This document shows, one piece after another, positions 44,187-55,991 of a stretch of DNA of 64,000 nt. The stretch is from Glycine soja (taxonomy: Eukaryota; Streptophyta; Magnoliopsida; Fabales; Fabaceae). How positions within the stretch are numbered: the stretch's first letter is position 1; each line of letters opens with the position of its first letter. The position numbers and the translations under genes were made by a program. The stretch covers positions 31,686,699 through 31,750,698 of the forward strand of contig NC_041007.1 of the NCBI RefSeq assembly GCF_004193775.1. The letters run 5' to 3'. The notes beneath the pieces were generated by a model. That model made no database searches and was not told the DNA's origin. It worked only from the letters and a program-made list of their open reading frames with translations.

Positions 44187-44889
44187 GAAAACTCAGTTGA
44201 TCAATACTTCAACACCCTATCATAGAAGAGATATGATGAATGCATGAGGGAATGCTTATGCTATGCATGACAAAACGTGTTTATCTATGGGCACAAGAAT
44301 TCGAAAGAGCATCCCTTCTTACCCGCAATGCATTGGGTATCATGGTTTGTTTGCAGACATCACCATAGTGCCCAATGCATGACAATTAAGAAGGTAACGC
44401 AAACCTTCTGGCTCCCCGTGACAAAGCTGGCGAGACAAATGTAATGCATGAATGATGACATGGCATGAGTATGCATGCGTGAGAGCACGTGGTTGGTAGC
44501 ACAAAGAGAAACACAACAACACAGTAAATTAATACCAAACTGACATAACAACACGACAAACATAGGAATGACGCACATAATCATGAAATCATAAAGATAT
44601 GCATGATTATATCAAGGAAACAAAACATAGTGTGTTTGTTCTGTGCCCCAATTTTAGGAACCTAATGGGAGGGACTAAAGGTTTGCTATTTAGTGTAAGA
44701 TCCATGTGTGTATAGAACAAACAAATATTTTTGAACATGCATGTAATAAGTGAATAGCCACACCAGATACAAAAGCATCGAAAGAGTAATATCAACACAA
44801 GAACATAACAGAAAGAAAAGGAAAACAAATAAAGAGAAAGTCATGATAAATATTGCACATAGATTAAATGGCTTAACTCTCTAACAAAA
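44187..44889 (-). other. 5' leader of element B
   Basis: Non-coding stretch between primer-binding site and ORF1, AC-rich, with repeated CATGACAAnnC and ATGCATGA motifs. The ORFs of 60-75 codons here have no recognisable motif. Confidence 0.6.
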
Positions 44890-44908
44890 GTCCCTAGTGG
44901 AGTCGCCA
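44890..44908 (-). other. Primer-binding site of element B (tRNA-Arg type)
   Basis: TGGCGACTCCACTAGGGAC on the minus strand, two bases (GT) after the 5' LTR. It fits the 3' end of a plant tRNA-Arg (GGAGTCGCCA end) over about 13 bases. Ogre elements are known to use tRNA-Arg. Confidence 0.75.
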
Positions 44909-44910
44909 AC

Positions 44911-46172
44911 TGTCGCAACCTACCCTTCGGCAGGAGGGCAAGGTGAGACTCAATGGTGCGTCTTCCAAAAAAGAAAATGTGCAGGAGTCGCCACCAACGT
45001 TTATTCGAGGAAAACGTTAGAAAAACCAAAAAAGGGTCTACGAATTTTAAGAATAAGGGTTCATGAGTTATTTACGTGCGGGGAAGGTATTAGCACCCCA
45101 CACGTCCATCACAAGGGACGACAGCTTTTAATCGAGTGTGCAAAATCATGACTTCAATATTTATTTATTTCCCTTTTTATGTTTTTTTACTTTTTGGAGT
45201 CGACAAGAGCGTTGCCCTCGCTCTTGCATATCCTCAAGTGCGATGAGGAACTCAGACCTACGTAGTTCTTTATAAGCAAGAAAGTTGAGCGTCGAGTTGC
45301 TTTTAAACTTTTGAAAGGTTCACTTTAACCAACAAAAATAAATGAGACCGTTAAGGCGACCTTGAACGGATTCAAGCGACCTTGGTGGATAAAAAAACTT
45401 GGTTACATGTTGATTTTAACTTTGGTTTCACTTATTTACTTTCAATCTCATTAAAAGACGACTTATGAGGTAAATGATCGGTTGAAATTTTATTTTGCAA
45501 GGATAAGATAAGATTACAACACAAACGATCGGTTGAAATTTGCTTTACATGAAGAAATGAGATCATTGATGGTAGAAGAATAAGATGAAGATGTGAAAAG
45601 CAACAAGGAGGACCCCTAGGGGTGCATAGAGCGAATTCAAAACCTTAAAATAAATACTAACCGGTTGATGAATAAAGAACGAACGAAGAATGATGTAGGA
45701 ATTGATCACGGTTGCAATTCGGAAGCGCCTCGACCTTATTTTTTTTCTTCTTCTTTCTCCTTCTTCTCCTTAATTTCACTAAATCCTTTTCAATATATGA
45801 AGGCTGAACCCCTTCCTTCAGCTCCCTCACTCCTATTTATAGGAAATGAGGGGACTTGGCTGATCAGCAACTCGCCTAAGCGAGCTGTTGCTTCAACCTG
45901 AAGTGACCTTGCTCGCCCAGGCGAGCTGGTTACTTCACCTCAAGTTATTTGGAAGCCTAGGCAAGCCAGAGGCTAGCCTGGGAGAGCCAGGGGTCAGAAA
46001 AAGCTTCCAAATAACCCTTTTGCCCTCCCTTTTGGGTATTTTCCGTATTCTTTTCCAAAACGTCGAAAAACCTTTCAGATTGCGTGGCAACTGGTGTCAA
46101 ACAACTCAATTCGGCTAGTAAGAATCAAAATGTTAGTAAATGATCATCCCCAGACAAAATTAGGGTCTGACA
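44911..46172 (-). repeat. 5' LTR of element B
   Basis: 1262 bp, plus-strand TGTCGCAACCTACCC to TTAGGGTCTGACA (minus: TGTCAGACCC...GGTTGCGACA). TATA box 45834-45841 (minus). GC-rich inverted repeats AACTCGCCTAAGCGAGCTG (45870-45888) and GCTCGCCCAGGCGAGCTGG (45910-45928) just upstream. Conserved U5 block GACCTACGTAGTTCTT at 45256-45271. The flank after 46172 is TAAGC; the matching copy on the left is lost. Confidence 0.9.
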
Positions 46173-46564
46173 TAAGCAAATGCTCACCTCCCCTTCTAAA
46201 ATTTAATTGGATTGGACTTCTCTCAATTCAATTAAATTTATCTCCCAACACACACATCAAATATTCACTTAATGCATGTGAAATTAAAAAACTACCCTTA
46301 ATATAAAAACTAGTCTAGGTGCCCTAAAATACAAGGGCTGAAAAATCCTACATTACTAGAGTACCCTATCTACATTATGGAGCCCTAAATACAAGGCCCA
46401 AAAATAATGAAATCCTAATCTAATATATACAAAGATAAGTGAGCTCATACTTAACCCATGAGCCACCCTAAGGCTAATGAGAACCCTAGGGTCTTCTCTT
46501 GCCTCTATGGCCCAATCTTCTTGGAGTCTTCTATCCAATGCCCTTAGGGGGTAGGATTGCATCA

Positions 46565-47180
46565 GAATATACCTAAGAAAAACTCTTATTAGGACCTTTC
46601 TGTAAATAATTGTTATTATTATTTGTGTATTATTGATTTATCCTAAACATGTATTGTGTTTTGATAGTATGTATTCCTATACACATGTGTATTTTGTGTA
46701 TATTATTGTTGTTGTTGTTGTTTTTGTTGTATTATATTATATTATATTTCATGTTAGAAGAGTATTAGATTAACTTCTTATAGTTAAAATGCTTGAAAAG
46801 TTGTCCAAGTCCAGTGTTAGTTTTATGATGGCAATCTTAGAAAGACCACGATATATCTTGAGTTATAGTTGCTTGTTTGAGGTATTGTTTGCCTCATTGG
46901 AAAGCTTGTTAAAAAGTTACAATTCATTCACACACCTTAGAAACCAAAATTTGCTTCTATCTTAGAGAAAATAAGCTCGAAAGTAGGTCACTTGATCATA
47001 AAAAAAACACTATAAGTCTCAAATTGGACAAAATAACCTCGTGAACCCCTTTTTCTCCTATATATGGAGGAGACCAACAAGCATTATATGCACCAACGAA
47101 TTAAGTGGGCTTATCGTTAGGCATAAAGACCCTCATAGTCAATAATTTTATTTTTTTAAGTTTTCAAATTCGGAAAATTT
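46565..47180. other. Unassigned DNA right of LTR X
   Basis: AT-rich with a (TTG)n stretch near 46705-46730 and (TATTA)n near 46733-46750. No gene. Confidence 0.4.
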
Positions 47181-48717
47181 TGCTGGATCAAGTGGCCTCG
47201 AAATAATTAAGAAGGGGGGGTTGAATTAATTATGAATGTGTCGTGACTAATTAAAATTTATCCTTAATGTTACTAGATTCAATTAGGCTTTACTACTACG
47301 ATACGAGAAAGTAAAGAACAGAAACAACAACTTAGACAAAGTAAAGCGGAAATAAAAAGTGTACAACAGAAAAGTAAAGAGTGTAGGGAAGAAGAAAGCA
47401 AACACAAGATTTATACTGGTTCGGCCACAACCCGTGTCTACGTCCAGTCCCTAAGCAACGCACGGTTCTTGAGATTTCCAATAACCTAGTAAAATCCTTT
47501 ACAAGCAAAGAGCCACAAAGGATGTACCTTCCCTTGTTCTCTTTGAACAACCAAGTAGATGTACCCTCTACTTGAAGCAAACCACAAAGGATGTACCCTT
47601 CCTTGTGTTCACTATTACAACCAAGAAGCTACCTGTTTCTTACACAGAATACTCAGACAATTAGTTCTTTGAATTCAGTGTTTGGGCAAAGAATTCTTAG
47701 ACGGTTAGTTCTTTGAATTCTTTTGGCAAGAGGGAGAAGGAAAGAATCAAAAGAATTCTCAGATGGTTAGTTCTTAGAATTCTTTTGGCAGGAGGGAGAA
47801 GGAAAGAAGAAGAAGAAAATAGAATAAGCATAAGTTTTTGCCCAATGAACTTTTCTTGACAAAGCAAGTATTGAACAAAAACTCTTAGAAAGATGTTGAG
47901 AAAAGAATCATAAAGTTCTCTCTTTTTGAATGAAAGGAATCTATTTTTGAAATTCGTGCCATGGTCACATATTTATAGTCATTTGATGACTCAAGTTAAA
48001 GTTTGTGACTCTTGGAAATTTCTTTAAAACTAGTCACTTTAAAAGTTGTGACTCTTAAAAAATCTTCAGAAACTATTCACTTTAAGAATTGTGACTTTTG
48101 GTAATTTATTTTTCAAAATAAGTCACTGGTAATCAATTACCATTATAGTGTAATCAGTTACACATCAACAGATGTGACTCTTCATGTTTAAATTTGAAAA
48201 TAAAAAATTTTAGAAACACTGGTAATCGATTACATATATTGTGTAATCAATTACACAAGTTTGAAAATGTTTTATCACAAGTTGTGACTCTTGAAATTTG
48301 AAATCTCAACGTTCAAAAACATTGGTAATTGATTACATGCTCATGGTAATCGATTACTTCCTTGTAAATTAGTTTGAAAAGAATGTTGGCTACTGGTAAT
48401 CGATTACCAGAGAGTAAAACTCTTGGTAAAAGATTTTTCTTTGAAAAATTCTCTTGAACAAAATTGTGTTATTCAATCTTTTCTTTTGAAAAAATCTTTT
48501 TATACTTATCTGATGCTTATCTTGAAGTTCTTGCATATCTTGAGTCTTCTCTTGAATCTTCACTTGAATCTTGATTCTTGATTTGAATCTTGACTCTTCA
48601 CTTGACTCTTGATTCTTGATTGAACAACTCTTTGATTCTTGATACTTGCTTGACTCTTGATTCTTTACTTAAGTCTTTGGCATCATCAAAATAAACTTGG
48701 AAAGCATTGCTTCCACA
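47181..48717 (-). mobile_element. Copia-type solo LTR (subtype 2)
   Basis: 1537 bp, TGCTGGATCAAG (second T of TGTTGG changed to C) to GCATTGCTTCCACA. Perfect AATTT target duplication at 47176-47180 and 48718-48722. Same subtype as the LTRs of element F. Minus-strand TATA box near 47968-47975. Several palindromes have decayed (AATCAATTAC). Confidence 0.92.
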
Positions 48718-48722
48718 AATTT

Positions 48723-49410
48723 AAATGGCTTGAGATTGTGTTTTAAATCACAACCAAGTTTGTCCTAGTAAGAGTTGTCATATGAAAAAAGATGATGGAA
48801 CTCAATAAACCAAGAGAGGGTGAATTGGTTTTCTAAACAAAACATACTTTTAAAACTAGAGTTACAAAAAAACTTCTTTTGTATCGATTGTATCACAAAA
48901 CTTTATGAACTAAACTCAATCAATACTTAATCAATCCACCCTAATACAAGATCCTTCGTTAACATCCTTTCTTTCACAAAGATAAATCTTGAACCCTTTT
49001 CTTATGAAAAATTGATTAATACTTGAATGATAGAAAAAGATTAGATCAAGAAAAGAAATACACAATCTTTTTATACTGATTCACTCTTTATTACTGAAAA
49101 AGTTAATCTAGTTATCTAATCCAAAACCAAAATTAGATTTTTACCATGCATCAAGAATCCTTACAAGCAATCACAGTCAATCTACAATTCCTACCCCGAA
49201 AAAAGACACTTAGGCACCCAACACTAGGGTCCTTTGTGAATAAGAGCCTCAGAGAACCCTAATCATATCCCAAACTAGAAACACATATTCTAGCATGCTT
49301 TAAGCAATTCATGCACGAACAAAAAGATGTGTAAAACTATACACGAAAACCAACAGTAAAGATAGATACAATCTAATCAATCTTTTCCGCAAAACCTTGC
49401 TTGACTGAAG
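48723..49410. other. Unassigned, possibly another degraded copia LTR
   Basis: 48800-49080 has CCAAGAGAGGGTGAATTGG and TTTATACTGATTCAC, phrases similar to the CCTCGAAATAATTAAGAAGG / TTTATACTGGTTCGG parts of the copia LTRs, but neither terminus could be found. Confidence 0.35.
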
Positions 49411-50220
49411 GGTGCATATGACCACATTGGTCTCTGCGTGTCAATAGGCTCGCTTGCCTCTAGTTGATGAAAGATGCGGATAACCATAAGGTATCTCTAC
49501 ATGCTACTGGACCCTCGAGTCGCGATAGCAGAAGTGAGACTTTTTCGCGGTCTTGGCTGAAAGACGCTGACATCTCCGGGAAGGGTGCAGATGACCACAT
49601 TGGTCTCTGTGTTTCAACAGGCTCGCTTGCCTCTAATTGACGAAAGGTGCGGATAACCATAAGGTATCTCTGCATGCTACCGGACCCTCGAGTCGCGATA
49701 GCAGAAGTGAGACTTTTTTGCGGTCTCGGCCGGAAGACGCTGACATCTCCGGGAAGGGTGCAGATGACCACATTAGTCTTTGCGTGTCAACGAGCTTGCT
49801 TGCCTCTAGTTGACGAAAGGTGCGGATAACCATAAGGTATCTCCGCATGCTATCGGACCCTCGAGTTGCGATAGCAGAAGTGAGACTATTTTGCGGTCTC
49901 GGCCAGAAGACACTGACATCTCCGGGAAGGGTGCAGATGACCACATTGGTCTCTACATGTCAACGGGCTCGCTTGCCTTTAGTTGACGAAAGGTGTGGAT
50001 AACCATAAGGTATCTCCGCATGCTACCGGACCCTCGAGTCGCGATAGCAGAAGTGAGAATTTTTTGCGGTCTCTGCCAGAAGACGTTGACATCTCCGGGA
50101 AGGGTGTAGATGACCACATTGGTCTCGGCTTGTCAATCAGACTTGGGGTCTCCAAATGACAAGGTGTAGATAACCATAAGGCGTCTCCGCATGCTACCGG
50201 ATTCATGGGTCATGATAGCA
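49411..50220. repeat. 173-bp tandem array (element D)
   Basis: The anchor ATGACCACATT occurs at 49418, 49591, 49764, 49937 and 50110, exactly 173 bp apart each time: four full units plus a degenerate fifth. Each unit contains GGATAACCATAAGGTATCTC and ACCCTCGAGTCGCGATAGCAG. The last unit runs into GTCGACAAAAGTGGGGC at about 50232, which is LTR U5-like sequence. Units differ by only a few percent by eye, so expansion was recent compared with the rest of D. Confidence 0.95.
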
Positions 50221-50674
50221 AAAGGTGGGGTGGTCGACAAAAGTGGGGCTTTTGCTCCTACGTATCCTTCATTTGAGATGAGGAACTCATACCTACGTAG
50301 TTCTTGCTAACTGTGAGACTAAAATAGTCTTGGTGTTCTTTCACTAAAATGCGAACATGCTAAAGAAACAAAACCTCCAACTAATCAGAGCAACATATAA
50401 TTTTGGAGAAAAAATAATGTGTCTATTGGGGAAGGAGAGTATGCTGATAAAATTTTCTGATAACCACAAATGATATTTTGGACGTTAGCGTTTCGTTTCT
50501 AAATGACCATTTAGAGGAAACACTGGGTCCAACTGAAAATAGAAAAAAACCACTCAAAGTGTATCAATCTCACACAGACAAGTGTTTTATCCTAATTCTG
50601 AACCATAGATATGTCATGATTTGACTTTGCAACTCATTTCCTATCAAATCAGAGATAACATGCGTGATCATGGA
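50221..50674 (-). repeat. Ogre LTR-related sequence of element D
   Basis: GTCGACAAAAGTGGGGCTTT, CTCCTACGTATCC and ACCTACGTAGTTCTT match the U5 block of the Ogre-like LTRs at 45200-45271 and 50950-51030. The sequence continues to the right at 53664 after removal of the solo LTR (junction ATGGA). Confidence 0.6.
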
Positions 50675-53658
50675 TGTCACAACCTACCCTTTTGCGGGCG
50701 AGCGAGGCGAGGCTCACAGGTGCGTCTTCCATGGGAGGAAAATGCGCAGAGTCGCCACCAACGTTTATTGAAAGGAAAACATTAGAAAAACCAAAGGAAA
50801 TCTGTCATAAAGAATATTCCAGATTCGGGAGTTATGTTTACGCTTGAGGAAGGTATTAGCACCTTTCACGTTTGTCCCAAAGGACAACAGCCTTAGATTA
50901 GAGTTGTGTGAAATCATGTATCTAAATTTTTTGTCTCTTTTTATTTTTGAGGTCGACAAAAGCGGGGCTTTTGCTCCTACGTATCCTCCATCGAAGAGGA
51001 AATCAGACCTACGTAGTTCTTTCAAAAGGCAGTAAAGTGATGTGTTGATTTTTTATGCTTTTGAACGGTCCATGTTAACCGATAAAAGCAAAGAGGATTG
51101 TTTAAGGCGTTGGACCTTAAAACGGTTTTTCAGTGATTTTTGCGGACAAAGCTTGATTTGTGAGTTGATTTTAGCCTTAGTTTCACTTTGGTTATTAGTC
51201 AATTCATTCGAGGAAACTTCCAAAGAAAAATGTCCGATCGATTTTTTTTATTATTTTATTTAAAGGTATTTTGATTATTTTATTATTATTTTGCTTTTTT
51301 TGGTTTAACCGAGGTTACAGCGTGAACGATCGGTTAGATTTTGTTTTAACAGTGATCAAACGAGATTACAACGCAAATGATCGGTTGAAATTCATTTTAT
51401 CATTTATTAGGCGAAAAAATGGCTTAAACGATCGGTTAAAGCTCGTTAAAAATGGAAGAAAAGAAACCGAAATTGAATGAAATAAAGATGAAAGCCAAAA
51501 AATAAGAAATGAATTAAAAGTCTCGGATTTGGAAACTTACCCGTTAAAGAACAAAGAACGGATGAAGAACGGAGGAAAACCTTCATGGATTTGCTTACGG
51601 AAACCTCTCGGTAGCGTTACGGAAGCACCTTAGCTTGGATTTTCTTTACGAAAACAATTTTTTTCACCCAAAATAGCTGAAATGCATAGCCAGGGGAATC
51701 AGGGACCCTTAGAACAACCCCCTTCTGCCTATTTATAGGAAAAAGGGGGAGGAGGTTGCTGCCCAGCTTGCCCAGGCGAGCTGGGTTGCTTCCTCCAGAA
51801 GCAATCAAGCTTCGAAAATACTCTGGAAGGCCCAATTTAAAAATTGCTATTTGCATCACCCCATTTTGATAAGTTCACCTCCCTTCTTTCGTAATTTACA
51901 GAAAAGATACGGAAGCCTATAGCACTTAGTTTTCTTCTTTTTTCTCTTCCTTTTCACCCATATTAAGTGAAATATGCTTATTTAGGGTTATCGGAATTTT
52001 ACGGAAGCATTACGGGAGTCCCGGAAGCTCCAGAAGCCATTTTTTAACAAAACAGGGGAGGTGGTTGCCACCCAGCTCGCCCAGGCGAGCTAGGTTGCTT
52101 TCACCTTAAGCAAGAAAATGCCCAAGATTCTCTAGAAAGGCCCAAATTTGAAAATTGTTATTTTCACCCCCTATTTTACTAAATACACCCCCTTTACCCC
52201 TTTTTTGCTGATTCTTTTTTCGTAACGCTACGGAACTTCACGAATTACGTAACGATACTTGTTTTCTTTCTGTAATGTCACAAAACTTTACAGATTACAC
52301 AACCATCCCTTCTTCGGCTTCTGGAATGTTACGAAACTTTACGGATTGCACAATAATGTTTCCTTTCGACTATTAAACCTTGTGGCCTTAATAATCTTAA
52401 GAGGGATAGGCTTAGTTAGTAGAAGAAGCAACAACAATCAATTTAACAAGGTTCTTTAAACATGCAAGACACAATTGATTACAACAAAATAAATAAGATA
52501 AGGGAAGAGAGAATGCAAACACAGTTTTATACTGGTTCGGCCATAACTCGTGCCTACGTCCAGTACTCAAGCAACCCACTTGAGATTTCCACTATCTTTG
52601 TAAAATCCTTTACAAAGTCTGAACCACACAGGGACAACCCATCCCTTGTGTTCAGATGCTTTACAACAAGAGACTCACAGTCTCTTAACCAATCTCATTG
52701 AATAAGAAGAATGGAAGAAGAATTCTCTCTTCAAGAGAAGAATATTACAATGAAGATCCATGGATGAACTCTTAATGGATTTGCAAGTGTTTGCCCAAGA
52801 GTTCTTGAGAGAGCATTTGACAATGAAGTTCTCTTGGAATCTCTCTCATTTTCTTTTGAGAGGATAAGACATTTTGGACCAGCAAAACTCTCTCTATAAT
52901 TCATGCCCAAGTCACCTATTTATAGGCCTTTGATGGCCATTCACAAATCTAATGAAAAGATGTGACTATTGGCGAATTTTCTGAAAACTTTCCACTGGTA
53001 ATCGATTACAATGTTTGTCTAATCGATTACACAGTTATAATTTGAAGGGTTATGACTTTTGAATTTGAATTTCCAAAGTTCTGTTGCTGGTAATCGATTA
53101 CAAACATATGGTAATCGATTACATGTTCAAAATTCAAATTCAAAACCCTTTTCAACAGTTATTTCTCAACCCTGTCTTTTGGTAATCGATTACACTTCCT
53201 GGTAATCGATTACCAGAGCCTTGCATGTCTTGAAAGCACTTTGTTTTAAGGCAAGGCTTGGTCTTTAGTGAATCTTGAAACAAGGCTTTGTTTGTTGAAG
53301 CAATCTTGAATTATTCTTGAAGCAAATGCTTATCATTTGAAGCAGCCTTGTTAGATTCTTCTTTGACATCATCAAAATCATGTATACATACATTCACATT
53401 CTCCCCCTTTTTGATGATGACAAACAAGAGATTTCTTCTCAACACCATCAAAGCTTGCATGATTTACATTCTCCTCCTTTCTCAAGCAAATTCTTAATTC
53501 TTCTTGACATCATCAAAATCTTCATGATTTACATCGACTCCCGACATGTCACGGAACTTCATGGATTGCTTAACGATGGGTGTCAAGTTCCTCGAAGTGG
53601 TCAAGCGAAGGTTGCATGCCACCAAACAATGGTCCCCATACGAAATTAGGGTATGACA
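50675..53658 (-). mobile_element. Ogre-like solo LTR with nested insertion
   Basis: TGTCACAACCTACCC at 50675 to TTAGGGTATGACA at 53658; ATGGA target duplication at 50670-50674 and 53659-53663. No primer site on its left and no purine tract on its right, which fits a solo LTR. Its own length without the nested insertion at 52371-53533 and the extra TSD copy is about 1816 bp. Minus-strand TATA box 51730-51737 and inverted repeats GCTTGCCCAGGCGAGCTGG (51767-51785) and CTCGCCCAGGCGAGCTAG (52077-52094). Confidence 0.9.
52371..53533 (-). mobile_element. Copia-type solo LTR, third subtype, nested
   Basis: 1163 bp, TATTAAACCTTGTGGCC to CATGATTTACA, flanked by TCGAC at 52366-52370 and 53534-53538. 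The first base pair of the TG terminus has changed (TA). It shares the TTATACTGGTTCGGCC phrase and several AATCGATTAC palindromes (about 52997-53215) with subtypes 1 and 2, but the rest is clearly diverged. Confidence 0.85.
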
Positions 53659-53663
53659 ATGGA

Positions 53664-54190
53664 TCAATAGGACTTTTTCGGGAATGGTGTTTTTGGTGAG
53701 AAATTTGGCTATAAGTGTTTTGGCCTTTACCTTTTCTGTTTTTGTTTAGTGCGGGGCGAAAAAGTCATCGGTGCACAAGATTTTTGTGGGTAATCAAAGG
53801 GAGAGAACCACTTCCAGTCGTGGTTTTCTTTCTTTTCTTACTTGCTCGTGACAACTCTATATGTTTGTCCACATATTGTCTGGTCTGAAGATCTTTCTGT
53901 ATAATTCCTTTTTGTTTTCTTTCGATCTTTGATCGAGAACTTTCTTTTTCTTTTGTTTTCTTCCGATCTTTGATCGGGAACTTTCTTTTTCTTTCATTTT
54001 CTTCCGATCTTTGATCAGGAACTTTCTTTTTTTTTCTTTTGTTTTTGAAGCGTGTTAGCAGCTCAACAACGAGTGACTCTTCTTTCTTGGGAGACCCCAC
54101 TGTTCCTTTCTCTGAGGGAAAGAATGGAAATTCACATCCTGGGTCAAGGTTTATGGTGATTTGAGGTCTTGGCTCAAAAGGCTTGCAGAA
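53664..54190. repeat. Pyrimidine-rich segment with 41-bp tandem repeat (element D)
   Basis: Three units of 41 bp anchored on CTTTGATCGGGAACTTTCTT: the GATCnnGAAC anchors lie at 53931, 53972 and 54013. The minus-strand 111-codon frame here (53765-54100) is Lys/Arg/Glu-rich because of the repeat and is not convincing as a gene. Confidence 0.75.
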
Positions 54191-54790
54191 CGGTCAGACG
54201 TGACATGTGTCAGGGTGTTGGTTTGGCCAGCAGCTCAGGGATAATTTATGCAAAGCTAGTCATGCATTCAACAATGATGATTTAGAAATTTATGCAAAGC
54301 TAGTCATGCATGCACCTATGCGGACACTCAAGCATCAAGTTTTGGGGTTGTGTGACACTAGGGCTCAGAATTCATTTTCCCTATTTAAGTCAACCCAGTG
54401 TTTCCAAAACATGCTCTTTTATCAATTTATGCATTCGTCCGAGTCCATTTTGGGTGTTCAGAAAATTCCACAGCATTCACCCTTTAGGTTATAGACACAT
54501 TTTTTCTCAAAAACCCTTGTGTTTTGATTGGTGACTCTTTCCAAAGAAAAGCTAGAGTCTATTTCTTTTTGAAAGCGTGTTGGCTTTTTTAGTTAACCAA
54601 TTTTATTTTTTATTTTGTTTTTTTTTCATGAGGCATTCTGCTACCTAAACATATGCATATATTTGTGAGGCATCTTGCTAGCATACATATTCAAAGTATT
54701 TTTGCTACCTAAACATATACATATTTTGTGTGAGGCATCTTTGCTCCCTAACATATACATACATATTCAAATCATTTTTGCTACCTAAAC

Positions 54791-54862
<72 letters not shown>

Positions 54863-54985
54863 GAGGTATTACTACCTTCCCAGTTTGTGCTTGTTTATTT
54901 AAGTTCCTAGGATTATGAGCAACTAGGTGTGTTCAGCCGTGGCTTAAGAAACATAGGTGAAAAAAATAACAAACGGAAATTTAAA
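54191..54985. other. 3' non-coding region of element D
   Basis: TTTATGCAAAGCTAGTCATGCAT occurs twice (split at about 54247 and 54291, 44 bp apart). 54625-54790 repeats GAGGCATnTTGCTACCTAAACATA about three times. No gene. Confidence 0.5.
54793..54860. repeat. (AT)n microsatellite
   Basis: About 33 AT units. Its length is likely to vary between individuals. Confidence 0.95.
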
Positions 54986-55300
54986 AGGTACTAGGTTGCC
55001 TCCTAGTAGCGCTTCTTTAACATCTTGAGCCAGACGTGTGATGACTTGTTGGTCACGGGCCTAGTACTTTTGCTTACCTTTGGCTTTGGACTTGGTCGCC
55101 TGCTGGTCGGCCATGTGTCGTAGGCAACGATCCAGCCTTTTTGTGGATGAGTTGAGGTGAACTCTGGAGGTGGTGGCGGTGCGTCTGTTGCCCGCTATTG
55201 TGATGCCTCGCCCTACGCCTGCCTGGGGGCGCAGTACTTCTTGATAAAAGCCCTATTAATAGGGGCCTGATGACCCTATTGGGGGCAATGGGCACTTCGT
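54986..55300 (-). other. Conserved 3' block of element D
   Basis: ACTAGGTTGCCTCCTAGTAG followed by CGCTTCTTTAACATC matches 34680-34715 of element B in the same orientation, so it marks the region just downstream of integrase in this family. 55070-55300 has no recognisable motif. Confidence 0.5.
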
Positions 55301-55714
55301 AGAACTGATATAGGCCCGTAATCAGAACTAGAACCCCAGGACCCTGTTGAACTTCTTCGGGTCCACTAGGTGTCTTGTGGGCGCGATCCCTGCAAATAGT
55401 AGATGGCATCAGAAACCAGTTGAGCCACATGCATACTTACCTATGTCATGATGGCATAAACCAGCTAACACTTCGGTAGGGGGAGATTGGAGTGGTGGTC
55501 ACTCCATAGAACCGACAGAGGCCCGTAATCAGAGCTAGAACCCCAAGGCCCTGTTGGACTTCTTCAGGTCCACTGGGTGTCTTGCGGGTGCGATCCCTGC
55601 AAATAGTAGATGGCATCAGAGACCAGTTGAGCCACGTGCATACTTACCTATGTCATGATGGCATAAACTAGCTAACACTTTGGTAGGGGGAGATTGGAGT
55701 GGTGGTCACCGGGA
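55301..55714. repeat. 207-bp tandem duplication (element D)
   Basis: AGAACTGATATAGGCCCG at 55301 and AGAACCGACAGAGGCCCG at 55508 begin two copies that match over about 207 bp, through TAGGGGGAGATTGGAGTGG and TGGTCAC. Confidence 0.9.
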
Positions 55715-55991
55715 AGAAGGTTGCTAAGTAGCAACATCATCCATATGTTGGTCTGCATGATCCACACTTGTCTCCTTGCAGCGGCTAGGTGAAAGCTTAC
55801 CCCGATATGCATAGTAGTTATGCGATAGTCTCCTCATCAAAGCCAGAGACCTACCCCATCCTCTGGTTGTGCTAGCACAGTTGGTCACCCTCCAACATCA
55901 AGGGGTGGCCCAGGAACTGATAAAAGCAAACCTACTAGCCCCTCACCCGGGAGTGCAAGCCTCGATTATGCATTAAGGGCAGAGGACCTTG
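55715..55991. other. Spacer between the 207-bp duplication and the 24-bp array
   Basis: No gene or repeat seen. Confidence 0.4.

Larger units (their letters stand above)
34690..46172 (-). mobile_element. Element B: Ogre/Tat-lineage Ty3-gypsy retrotransposon, nearly complete
   Basis: Minus strand: 5' LTR (44911-46172), primer site, leader, ORF1 (44186-42356), gag (42051), protease and G-patch, intron (38458-38284), RT, RNase H, second RNase H and integrase (to 35216), then 3' untranslated sequence (34690-35215). The extra ORF before gag, the dual RNase H, the intron and the tRNA-Arg-type primer site together define an Ogre-type element. The 3' LTR is missing. Several stops and frameshifts make it inactive. 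Confidence 0.88.
33231..46564 (-). mobile_element. Family X 5' LTR, split by element B
   Basis: Left piece 33231-33703 and right piece 46173-46564 together make 865 of the 961 bp of LTR X. About 100 bp are missing at the left junction with B. Termini: TGATGTAGCTCC at 33231 and GGATTGCATCA at 46564. The tail peptide frame (RRLQEDWAIEAREDPRVL) is present at about 46450-46562. Confidence 0.8.

Noticed and set aside
49460..49944. Two 103-codon minus-strand ORFs with nearly the same protein
   Set aside because: They are the same frame in successive 173-bp units, broken by the unit length; no independent coding evidence.
49411..50220. Regular direct repeats resembling a CRISPR array
   Set aside because: Contiguous 173-bp units without unique spacers, in plant DNA; a tandem array, not CRISPR.
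53765..54100. Lys/Arg-rich 111-codon minus-strand ORF
   Set aside because: Composition comes from a pyrimidine-rich stretch with 41-bp repeats; no domain recognisable.
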